Shown: positions 11,001 through 18,230 of the stretch, one piece after another | Numbering within the stretch: the stretch's first letter is position 1 | How the letters are laid out: every line of letters begins with the position of its first letter | Source of the DNA: Lunasporangiospora selenospora | Lineage: Eukaryota; Mortierellomycota; Mortierellomycetes; Mortierellales; Mortierellaceae | Direction: 5' to 3' | NCBI GenBank assembly: GCA_015680635.1 | Contig: JAABOA010000259.1 | Coordinates: forward strand, 1-18,230 | DNA: 18,230 bases | Notes under the pieces: model-generated | What the model was told of the DNA's origin: nothing | Databases searched by the model: none | Seen by the model: only the letters and a program-made list of their open reading frames with translations | Translations under genes and position numbers: made by a program

Positions 11001-11651
11001 CGTTTATAAAAAAAAAAGGTCTCGGTTACATTCCACTGTTCCAGGGACAATTGTAAAAGGGGGATTTGCGGATTGTAAGAAAACCTACCTTTCAAGCCAA
11101 GGCCATCGTTGAATCGATACTTTGGAAGAGAGTAGAGATAACCGCAGAGACGAGGGACGAGATCATGATCAAACTGGCCCGAGGACTCTGCAGCAAACTT
11201 TGCCTGAGCAAGCAAGGCATGCTGGTGTCTCATGGTCTAGAAAAAAGGTCGGAGCTAGTTCATGAATGCACAGTTCACCATCGGTTGTGGAGTTGGCAGA
11301 AGAAAAGGAGCAAGTCACGGGAGGTGGAGAAGGAACCTTACCATGAGGCCACCTTCGACAAGGGTGTTATCAACTGCGCCTTCGCCAATGGCAACAGGAG
11401 ATCCGTTTGGCTGAGGCTTGGGCGTAGATGGTTGACTCGAGAAGGACAGGGTGGGGCCAGCACCGATGAGGCGGTGAACCTCGTCGGTAGTCGTGGCCTG
11501 GTCCCTGGCGAGCGTCGAGGCGAGGCTCGACAGAATCTGGGCATGCAAGTCAAAATCGAGTCTATAACGGGGAAGACGCCTTTAGTTAAACTCTGCAAAA
11601 CTCGGACTCGTGATGGGTATGGGGGAAATGGACGTAAACCTACGCTGGCAT
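5006..11651 (-). CDS. STT4: Phosphatidylinositol 4-kinase III alpha (Stt4), complete, eight coding exons
   Basis: Stt4 phosphorylates phosphatidylinositol to PI4P, mainly at the plasma membrane, where the yeast enzyme works with Efr3 and Ypp1 and feeds PI(4,5)P2 synthesis by Mss4. Exons in order on the minus strand are 11651–11644, 11561–11342, 11236–11089, 10990–10164, 10056–9908, 9809–9500, 9405–9199 and 9094–5006. All introns are GT–AG with consistent phase, and the total is 5,958 bases or 1,985 residues, close to yeast Stt4 (about 1,900). The start chosen gives MPALDFDLHAQILSSLA and puts only eight coding bases in exon 1. The N-terminal half is helical, with a low-complexity linker in exon 4 containing EFSSDDEKP. 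The accessory helical domain precedes the kinase domain. The kinase domain (about 1680–1985) shows GDDCRQD at 1735–1741, the catalytic loop DRHNGN at 1840–1845, HIDFG with Asp1858, and the family-typical end QNGIPY. Nothing suggests loss of function. Exon 8 (4,089 bases) has no intron. Confidence 0.96.
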
Positions 11652-12300
11652 AGTAAAATATTCGCGTCCAAGCGCGGATAGGTAGCAATAGAGGTGAGGG
11701 GGAGGTGATGAGGGAGGAAGTAAGATGAGATGATGGGCGAATGATGGAAAGGCAATGACCAATGAAGATGAGCAAATGAGAGAGAAGCACAAGAAATACT
11801 CGAGAGACCAGAAGCGACCCACGGCGCAAACATAGTTTTCCTCTGTCCCAGCATTTGCCTTAATGCAACACGGCGCTTCTCTTCCATCGCCCGTCTTTGG
11901 CCTTGCACTCGTCGCATGTGTATGGTATGCCTCCCCACATGTGTGTGCTACGCATCCCACCAGGCAGTAGTCTTCGCTTCGGGTCAAGCTGCATTGCTGT
12001 GTAACTCCTGTGATGATTGCGCTCAGTCAGCGCAAATTCTCTCAATGCTCTCGAACGGTTGTCGTAAAGCGAACATGAGCTCTTGTGCTTCTTTTTTCTT
12101 TCAAGTCTAGTAACATAGAGAATGCACATGCCCTTGGTTGCCCTGCTGGAGCCTGGCGCTTTCGCCTCTTGAAACCCCACGGATGCCTAGGGCGCCACGG
12201 ACCAAGCGGCCGCAACACGCGACTCTTTCCTACGCGTGATGTCCTCCCCCCTCCCCCCTTTCTCAGCCAAACAGCGGACCTGCAGGGCGCACGGACACTT
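11652..12300 (-). promoter_or_regulatory. STT4 5' leader and promoter region
   Basis: Read on the minus strand, 11,652–11,800 is strongly pyrimidine-rich with repeated TCATC/CTCC motifs, typical of a fungal 5' leader. CCAAT lies on the + strand near 11,759. Further upstream the sequence becomes GC-rich around 12,180–12,240, with one ACGCGT (12,232–12,237) and a GCGGCCGC. Open frames here overlap in several frames and look like chance. I see no other gene. Confidence 0.4.
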
Positions 12301-12331
12301 CTGTCCATCCTGTGAGAACAATTATTACAAG

Positions 12332-12346
12332 GGAATTTTAAATTCC
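12332..12346. repeat. Near-palindrome, 7-base arms with a single central T
   Basis: GGAATTT, one T, then AAATTCC. The arms match perfectly. AT-rich palindromes of this length can occur by chance in a window this size. Confidence 0.7.
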
Positions 12347-12821
12347 TGACTGGGAGAATACGCCAATTTTAGTTGACTTTCCTTGGAGGGGTCACTTGAT
12401 ATCCTCTCAGCAGCTTGCTCGTCCACTCCTGGCGCCTACATTACTCTTTCTTTAAGACTGAATGGACCTACTCCAGTCATGTGTTGTACCAACAACTGGC
12501 ATTCAGTCTCTTTTTTTGACAAAACCTGCAAATACTCAAAATCGCGTATCATGTTTGACCTGAAAATCCATGACGAGGAACTCTAGCAGAGAGTAGCAAG
12601 GTCCTGTCGTCGGTCTTGAGTACGAAATCAAGCCCCTTTTAGTCCTGAAATAGCACACCACCAAGCATATCCTCTCCCCCCTGTGTCAAATCCCAAAGTA
12701 GTCATCACGAAAGCCTGGATGGGGAATCGTCGAGCCTATACAGATGTCAATTTTCATTTGTGTCCATGTTGTTAGGATGAGTGATTTACTAAGAGGATTC
12801 TTGATACTCTACCAAGACTGT

Positions 12822-12848
12822 GAGAACTGGCGTGTCACGCCAGTTCTC
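12822..12848. repeat. Perfect inverted repeat, 13-base arms with a single central T
   Basis: GAGAACTGGCGTG at 12,822–12,834 is followed by T and by its exact reverse complement at 12,836–12,848. The one-base centre favours a cruciform or a dimeric protein site over an RNA hairpin, which needs a larger loop; opening the innermost pairs would still leave a stable stem. It lies about 680 bases upstream of the transgelin start. No flanking gene explains it. Confidence 0.85.
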
Positions 12849-12885
12849 GTGAGCCAAGGTTGCTTATGTGCTCAGCCCTGCTTCA

Positions 12886-12959
12886 CAATCCCAACAATTA
12901 GACTGCTCAGGACCGAGAATTATGTGAATTAGGCTAACGATAGTACACTGTTGGGATTG
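12886..12959. repeat. Inverted repeat, 11-base arms around 52 bases
   Basis: CAATCCCAACA at 12,886–12,896 and TGTTGGGATTG at 12,949–12,959 are exact reverse complements. The 74-base unit could be a tiny inverted-repeat element or a long-loop hairpin. No clear target-site duplication is visible next to the arms. Confidence 0.7.
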
Positions 12960-13324
12960 GCCCGGCTATGAAAACCTTGACAATGCGCCGATCGCTGAGT
13001 TGTTCGAAAGCAACAGCGGTAGTCCAAGCAGCAGAAACTCTTTTAGATCACCTTTATGGTCAACGGCACTAATCTCCGACTAAAAGAAAGAAAGAAAAGT
13101 ACCGTCGCACTTTGGATGCCTGCAAGTACATACATGAATAAAAATCTACCCTTTTGAGTTTGCGCAAGTTGATGACTTGTAGGCAAATTTTGTCAAGGAA
13201 AAGAAAGCATGGTCGTTTGTTTGGTAGGTTCCTCTTGATGCTATGATTACAGTAACGACTATTAATCTAGTCTATCGTGAGCAATTTATTCACCCCTCTA
13301 GTGCATGATATGAGAGCGACCCAT

Positions 13325-13341
13325 CCAATGCTCGGACCAAT
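13325..13341 (+). promoter_or_regulatory. Pair of CCAAT boxes upstream of the transgelin gene
   Basis: CCAAT occurs at 13,325–13,329 and 13,337–13,341, about 190–200 bases before the transgelin ATG. Spacing and distance fit binding by the HAP/CBF complex, but this is a match to a five-base motif only. Confidence 0.4.
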
Positions 13342-13367
13342 CTGTTCCTCTTGCAGGACGTGAGGGA

Positions 13368-13380
13368 CCGTTCGAAACGG
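13368..13380. repeat. Short inverted repeat in the transgelin promoter
   Basis: CCGTT, CGA, AACGG form five-base arms around three bases, with TTCGAA at the centre. It may be a regulatory site or chance. Confidence 0.4.
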
Positions 13381-13423
13381 CCCACATCATGAGCCTGTCT
13401 CGTTATCGTCCTTTCTCTTTTGG

Positions 13424-13442
13424 CTCTCACGTGAGCCAAGGG
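13424..13442 (+). promoter_or_regulatory. CACGTG E-box within an inverted repeat, transgelin promoter
   Basis: CACGTG lies at 13,428–13,433, about 95 bases before the ATG, inside the eight-base palindrome TCACGTGA. Flanking TTGGCTC and GAGCCAA extend the symmetry with a two-base offset. CACGTG is the classic site of basic helix-loop-helix factors. Binding is not shown here. Confidence 0.4.
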
Positions 13443-13528
13443 CCTCCAGGGTAAAGCCTTGCCACTTCCATCATCCTCTTCTCTCTGCTTACCATTCACA
13501 TCCATCAACCCATCCCATTCAACACACC

Positions 13529-14915
13529 ATGGCCACCCGAAAGTTCGGCATCGACAGAGGTAGAACAAATGATAACATTATATCGACCATCTGAACGCAA
13601 CAGCACTTTTGTAGACTCCCAATCCTCAGCACTCTGCTCGGTTTCTTCCGAGATGAACCTTGTCGACTGTCTGTCATCTGTCCTACCATCGAGTTTACTG
13701 AAAGTCAATTCGGCATTCCCTAACCGCGGCATCTCCACCCTCCCACCTCCTTCTCCCAAACTCTTTTCTAGAAATTGCTGCAAAGCTTGCTGCAAAGTAT
13801 GACCCTTTGCGCGAAGAGGAGGTATGCGAACACGACTGGCCGGCTCTACTCTGCGCCTCTTCCTGAAGAGACCTCTTTCTTCTTTATCCCGTGGTACTAA
13901 GACTGCATATCGTGGTCAACTCACACTCTCTTGTTCAACAATAACCATGCTAGGCTCGCGAGTGGATTGAGCAGGTCATTGAGGAACCTCTACCATGCCC
14001 TGGGTTCCAGGAATCACTCAAAGATGGAGTTATTCTGTGCAAGTAAGCGACCCTTTCTCGATGTTTTCTCATTGGTGCAAAGCATATATTGGTGGCAAAG
14101 CACGCATTGCAGATATTGCATTTGACCCTTGCATCCTCTTAACAACTTACTTTTTACATTCTTTTTTGCCAGGTTGATCAACGTTCTTATTCCCGGGTTC
14201 GTAAAGGTCAAGGCGTCCAGGATGCCATTCGTTCAGGTACAACTCTATTTGCTGAGCAACGGGACGATTACCAGAAGGAATATTATTCCCGCACCATTTC
14301 AATGCGTGTTTGCTTACCTAAATGCATCTCTCTATTTGTCCACTCTCAAAATCTACAAGATGGAGAACATTGCCAAGTTTCTGGAAGGATGTGAAAAGCT
14401 CGGATGCCCAAAGCACGATCTCTTCCAGACCATTGACCTTTATGAGAACAAGAACCCAGGTCAGGTTGTCGATGCCATCTTTTCGCTTTCGCGTCATGCC
14501 GCCAAGTCTGGCTGTGAAGTCCCTGTAAGCAGATTTCTTCTTTTATTTGTTTTTGTATTTGTTGATGAGCTTTTATTAACCTGCTGTGACTCTATCAAAT
14601 TTGTTGCGACTGCCATTCAGATTCTTGGACCCAAGCTGGCCGATAAACGTGTAAGTACCCCTCTCTTGATGGCGCAATAAAAGTTCCAACTGCACTAGAG
14701 AGATTGGCATCGACTAATTAGTACCTATTATTAATTGTGTCATCTCACTTTTTGACAAAATACAGGAGGTAGAGTTCACAGAGGAGCAGATGAATGCCGG
14801 CAAACACGTTATCAACACCTTCCAATTTGGATACAATGGAGGCGCACGGCCCGAGCCCAGGTCTGGCCGTCGTGAGATTGGAGGCATTGACCCCGGACGC
14901 ACCGCTGTTGTCTAA
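13529..14915 (+). CDS. SCP1: Transgelin/calponin-family actin-binding protein (Scp1/Stg1-like), seven exons
   Basis: Members of this family bind and bundle actin filaments and localise to cortical actin patches in yeast. Exons are 13529–13559, 13772–13821, 13954–14042, 14173–14236, 14360–14524, 14621–14650 and 14766–14915. The introns are GT–AG and phases agree, giving 579 bases and 192 residues, close to yeast Scp1 (200). A single calponin-homology domain covers about residues 24–130: AREWIEQVIEEPLP, LKDGVILCKLINVLIPG, MPFVQMENIAKFLEGC, then DLFQTIDLYENKNPGQVVDA. The C-terminal calponin-like repeat INTFQFGYNGGARPEP starts at residue 159, followed by a basic tail ending GRTAVV. Exon 6 has only 30 bases. 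The start ATG (MATRKFGIDRE) matches the family's short N-terminus. Other multi-CH proteins are excluded by length. Confidence 0.95.
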
Positions 14916-15090
14916 AACTTCATGACAGTTCACCCCAGTTGGGTAATACCGACATCTTCATCCTTCCCGACTCTCTTGGGTCCAGCGGGGGGTCCCATCA
15001 TTCCACTATCTCGGTCAACCTTTGCCCCGTGTTCTCTATACATACATCTTTCCTCAGGGGTACTGTCCATACCCTTACTCTTAATATACT
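14916..15090 (+). other. Transgelin 3' untranslated region
   Basis: This pyrimidine-rich stretch between the TAA and a canonical AATAAA signal has no open frame of interest. Confidence 0.5.
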
Positions 15091-15096
15091 AATAAA
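15091..15096 (+). terminator. Poly(A) signal AATAAA of the transgelin gene
   Basis: A canonical AATAAA lies 176 bases after the transgelin stop, followed by A-rich sequence. Position and strand fit 3'-end formation of this gene. Confidence 0.6.
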
Positions 15097-15968
15097 CAAA
15101 AAGTAAAAAAAGAGCCTATAGCCTGTGCGCCCTATCCACTCTAGACGGAACCAATGTATTGCAGAGTGATTTGATTTCTAAAATTCAAAAAGAGCTCTCC
15201 TAGCGGTATGTACCCTAGAGGAAATGCCCAATGCGCGTGAGAAACTGGCGTATAGAAAACAGGTACCCTCCAATCGTCGCCTCATCCCTCACCACCCTGA
15301 TGGGGACGCATGTCTCTCATGTCTGGAAAAGGCACTTGCGGACATGTCGATATGCAAGATCCCTGTGCCGTTACTGATACTGTCTATTCAGTCTGCAAAC
15401 ATTGTTTGTGATCATCTCTTTCAAGTTGACTGTCCCCTTGTCGAATCGGCTCGACTTTGTTCGCGGCAGGACATTCGTTCTAACCAATGTTTGCTGACTG
15501 AGCGCGTATGAGAGTTTGATGGTCCCTTACCCAAGAAGATGAGGGGAACGTAGAGGCTTGAGGATGGTGACTAGCACTACACGGCGGAACCCTCTCTGGC
15601 TCTCTACTCAATGATAAACTCCATTCTCGCCTGCAAAAGTGTATAATGGGTTGTCGTCATTCTCGACAATGCCAAGTTGCTAGCTAACCTCGTAATTTAT
15701 CGGGTTCAGACTCTCACGCTCCAACCCCCAGAGTATTGCCTCCATGTTCTTTCTTATATTCTATCTCTCTTCACGGTGCGCTAATCAAGGGGCATTTTAA
15801 ATGACTCTCAAGTTTGGTCAGAAGGATGGTCGCACGTCGATCATAGGATGATCCCTTGGGACCAATGAACACCCGGAAGAGGTTTAGCAAGTCGATGAGC
15901 TAAGGGGATGGAGGTGTCCATGAAGAACTGAATCTTCGTTCTTCGAGAGTGCACCGTATCAGTCGACA

Positions 15969-16003
15969 TTTCTTGGGAGCCGTTGATCTCACTACCCAAG
16001 AAA
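15969..16003. repeat. Inverted repeat, 9-base arms around 17 bases
   Basis: TTTCTTGGG at 15,969–15,977 and CCCAAGAAA at 15,995–16,003 match exactly. It is isolated and may be chance. Confidence 0.5.
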
Positions 16004-16883
16004 GGTATGAAGCAGTAGAGAAAGATTGGCGGGGGCAAAGCAAAATGCGCTAGAAAACCTGGTATAAGGAGAGGGGGGAGGGGAGAAAAGAGAGGTACAG
16101 CAACATATACATCTCCTCTCTATTCGCCCTTAGTCAAGCAACGTTAATAATAGTGTATGGAGCTTTCCAAGATATATTTCGAAAAGTCCACAAAAGGTAG
16201 GACAACTACCATATCCCATTGATTATCAACTCTTCTCTTTTTGCAACAAAGCTTCATCGCAATGCTGGCGCCCGACACATATAATGATAGGTTGCTCGAT
16301 AGTCTTCTTTGTCACTACAATACATTAAATTGCGGACAAAAATTCTCATTGTTCCTTTAGTCCAAGCCCACTTTACTCAAAAAGGGCAAAGGTATCAACT
16401 CTGTTGCTGCAACAACATCTGATAAAGATGGATACCCAAAACTGATGTGTAGTCAAGCTCGTGGTAACTTCCTGGCTCTCTCATTGCTGTCCCGCTCTCG
16501 CACTCTCTTTTTTTTTCGACCATGGGTTTTGTCTCAGTTAATGAAGCGATCTAGTGTGCACAAGTGCCAAAGGTGAGATGATGTCAGACTTGGGGAACGC
16601 TATCGTATTTAGTTAAGGTCTTGGTTTGATGGAGTGGCAACTAGTAAGAGAATCTGGGACTAAACACAAAAAGCGGTTGAGGTAGCCAAGACGATAGTTG
16701 GATATGTATTAGGTTTGTATGCCGCCGACTATCGAGAAAATGCCACAAGAATCCAAATTTAATTCGCAAGATCTACTCCTCTTTGCACGCCTCTAGTCAA
16801 GGGAAGGAAAAGGGTAGCAGAGTTCTCTGCTTTGAGACTATTCGTTATCCACTACCATGCACCATGGATGCAAACACCCTCCT

Positions 16884-16904
16884 ATTTTTAATAACATTAA
16901 AAAT
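16884..16904. repeat. AT-rich inverted repeat, 9-base arms around 3 bases
   Basis: ATTTTTAAT, AAC, ATTAAAAAT form a perfect stem with a three-base loop. AT-only arms make a chance origin fairly likely. Confidence 0.55.
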
Positions 16905-17156
16905 GCATGCGTACGAGAGCCAGAGACGTAGCTTGGTCCCGTTGGAGCCCATTGAGCAGCAGCCTGAGACTTGGTGTCTTTTAGCAACACCATTCTTCTC
17001 TTGTAGCCAACAGCAGTTCTGTGCACTGTCTGGCATGCAGGTTGCATTCCTATCCACACCCTTTTTCTCCCCCTCTCAGTACTGGTCACATTGTGGGGCA
17101 ATAGACACACACATGCCGCATCTAGATTTTTTTTCTCTGGTGAAAGAACAACCATC

Positions 17157-17213
17157 GAGGAGAAGAGGCGGGGGAGAGGAGACGAGGGAAAGGAAGGGGC
17201 AGAGGAGAGAGAA
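17157..17213. repeat. Homopurine tract
   Basis: Of 57 bases only three are pyrimidines (C at 17,169, 17,183 and 17,200). The tract lies about 230–285 bases upstream of the Vac1-like ATG and is followed by pyrimidine-rich sequence up to the start. Such tracts can deplete nucleosomes or form triplexes. Confidence 0.6.
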
Positions 17214-17214
17214 C

Positions 17215-17451
17215 ATGAACTTTCAGAGGCCGGTTGTTGGAGCGCGTGCTCTTGCTTTCTCTCGAGACCATCGAAATTCTTGGACTGTTCAGGACCAGCT
17301 TTTTTTATCTCTTTTTTGGCGGGCTGTTGCGCATCCATCGACTTTTCTTTGTCTTGGTCAACCTCACTCTCTCTCACACACTATTCCACTCTTGCTTCCT
17401 CTTCTCCTCCTCGTTCTTCTCATTACTCCCCTGGTGCAGCATGGCTGCTAA
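17215..17451 (+). other. Possible upstream open reading frame overlapping the Vac1-like start
   Basis: An ATG at 17,215 opens a frame of 78 codons that stops at 17,449–17,451, overlapping the main ATG (17,441) by 11 bases in another frame. If transcripts begin upstream of 17,215, it would depress translation of the main frame. If they begin in the pyrimidine-rich zone, or if a leader intron ends at 17,439, it is irrelevant. The encoded sequence is not protein-like. Confidence 0.2.
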
Positions 17452-18204
17452 TGCAACGCATGCTCAATTCCATCAAAGGAGCGCATCTACTCCACAGCAG
17501 TTACATCCTCAACATGCCCAGGCACCTTCTACTCCAGCCCATGCTCAGACCATAGGACGACCCCGTCGCCAGTTTGGTCCTCCCCCGGGCTCCGTCTCTC
17601 AGGCAGAACTCTTGGCCACCTCTCCTGGCAAAGGAGGACCCGGCGGTGCATCCCCAGCGACCACTCCCAACTCAGCGACTCCTCCACCCCGATCGCCTAA
17701 TGCTCGACCTGCCATGACAACATCGAATGGGCTTGGTTCTCCGGGCACGGCTAGTATGCACGGAAACCAAGGGCAGCCCGTTATATGTCCCATCTGCAAC
17801 ATTACTGTTCGGAATCTAGCGTTACTGAATCAGCATCTGGATTCTATTCATCCCGAGGAAACCGACGACGTCAAGTCAGCCGTCACCGCCTTCTTCAAAA
17901 ACGCTCAAAAGGTTCTCAACCCCATTACCAAGAACGCCGCCACGACGCTCAAGAATATACCCGCCAACTCTTCAGAGCTTTTGAGAAAGATTCAAGATCT
18001 TGACTTGGATGTGGCGACCAATAGTCCTGGGAATAGTCTGGTGGGTCCGGCAGCACCGGGATCGTTCTTGGGCTGGACAGATCCTCGTGCGGAGACCATG
18101 GTGACGAAACGACATTGGGTCCGAGAGTCGGATCAGGATATATGCTTTCATCGAAACTGTGAGAAGAGCCTTGGTCTTCGATCGGGTCGACAAAACTGTA
18201 GATG
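17441..18204 (+). CDS. PEP7: Vac1/Pep7-like C2H2 and FYVE zinc-finger protein, 5' exon only, cut by window end
   Basis: Vac1/Pep7 (relative of rabenosyn-5) is an endosomal tether that binds PI3P through FYVE and links a Rab5-type GTPase to vesicle fusion. Residues 1–112 are a disordered Pro/Ser/Gln-rich tail. A C2H2 finger follows (CPICN, Cys116 and Cys119; LLNQHLDSIH, His132 and His137), as at the N-terminus of Vac1. Near residue 226 the FYVE domain begins: HWVRESDQDIC, Cys235, Cys240, then GLRSGRQNCRW. The first cysteine pair is spaced CX4C. The exon ends at 18,204 with a GTAAGG donor in phase 2, after which Cys-Gly of CRxCG would follow. The rest lies beyond the window. A pyrimidine tract ending in GCAG (17,436–17,439), just before the ATG, could be a splice acceptor, so an upstream exon cannot be ruled out. 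Other FYVE proteins are less likely because of the C2H2 partner. Confidence 0.85.
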
Positions 18205-18219
18205 GTAAGGAAACAAAAA

Positions 18220-18230
18220 GGGGGGGGGGG
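18220..18230. other. Poly-G run at the sequence end
   Basis: Eleven G close the window within the first intron of the Vac1-like gene. A homopolymer at the very end suggests a contig edge where assembly stopped, or a read artefact, more than a biological feature. Confidence 0.6.

Larger units (their letters stand above)
12301..13300. other. Intergenic region without a recognisable gene
   Basis: About 1 kb with only short open frames and no protein-like motif on either strand. I see no tRNA box pattern. The notable content is three inverted repeats at 12,332–12,346, 12,822–12,848 and 12,886–12,959, listed separately. Confidence 0.6.
15110..17140. other. Long intergenic region without a recognisable gene
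   Basis: About 2 kb with short overlapping open frames on both strands, none with protein-like composition or motifs. Homopurine-rich patches occur near 16,066–16,096. Two short inverted repeats are listed separately. I see no tRNA boxes, transposase or splice-linked exons. The sequence probably holds the upstream control region of the Vac1-like gene. Confidence 0.5.

Noticed and set aside
12042-12315. Open frames on both strands in the GC-rich patch upstream of STT4
   Set aside because: They overlap each other on opposite strands, have low-information composition and no splice-linked continuation.
16783-17451. 222-codon open frame upstream of the Vac1-like gene
   Set aside because: Its composition follows the purine and pyrimidine tracts, it has no domain-like pattern, and it overlaps the start of a recognised gene.
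2536-18204. The four genes as a functional cluster or new system
   Set aside because: They serve different compartments and pathways, are on both strands, and have separate promoters; ordinary housekeeping neighbours explain the layout.

Overview
The window looks like nuclear DNA of a filamentous fungus. Genes are split by short GT–AG introns with pyrimidine-rich 3' ends, 5' leaders are CT-rich, genes lie on both strands without operons, and the recognised proteins are fungal housekeeping types. My best guess is Mucoromycota, perhaps Mortierellomycotina. This rests on the style of the proteins and on the decayed element at the left end; I could not run a search.

Layout. Positions 1–about 2,030 hold no intact gene but several open stretches in shifting frames. 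Part of this (about 119–564) reads as a decayed Fanzor/TnpB-like mobile-element protein. Positions 2,536–4,752 (+) hold the mitochondrial elongation factor Tu gene in six exons, with one frame break in exon 4. Converging on it is a complete phosphatidylinositol 4-kinase alpha gene (STT4 type, 11,651–5,006, minus strand, eight coding exons, 1,985 residues). Positions 11,652–13,528 are intergenic and contain several near-perfect inverted repeats and the promoters of the flanking genes. Positions 13,529–14,915 (+) hold a seven-exon transgelin/calponin-family actin-binding protein (Scp1/Stg1 type, 192 residues). Positions 14,916–17,440 are mostly featureless intergenic DNA. From 17,441 (+) begins a Vac1/Pep7-like C2H2 plus FYVE protein, cut by the window end just after the first FYVE cysteines. 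The sequence stops in a run of G that looks like a contig end.

Function. The four recognised genes do not form a pathway cluster. EF-Tu acts in mitochondrial translation, Stt4 makes PI4P at the plasma membrane, Scp1 bundles actin, and Vac1 works on endosomes with PI3P and Rab5-type GTPases. Three of them touch membrane traffic or the cortex, but I read their adjacency as chance. I found no convincing new biological system. The items most worth checking are the decayed Fanzor-like relic, the EF-Tu frame break, and the inverted repeats near 12.8–12.96 kb.
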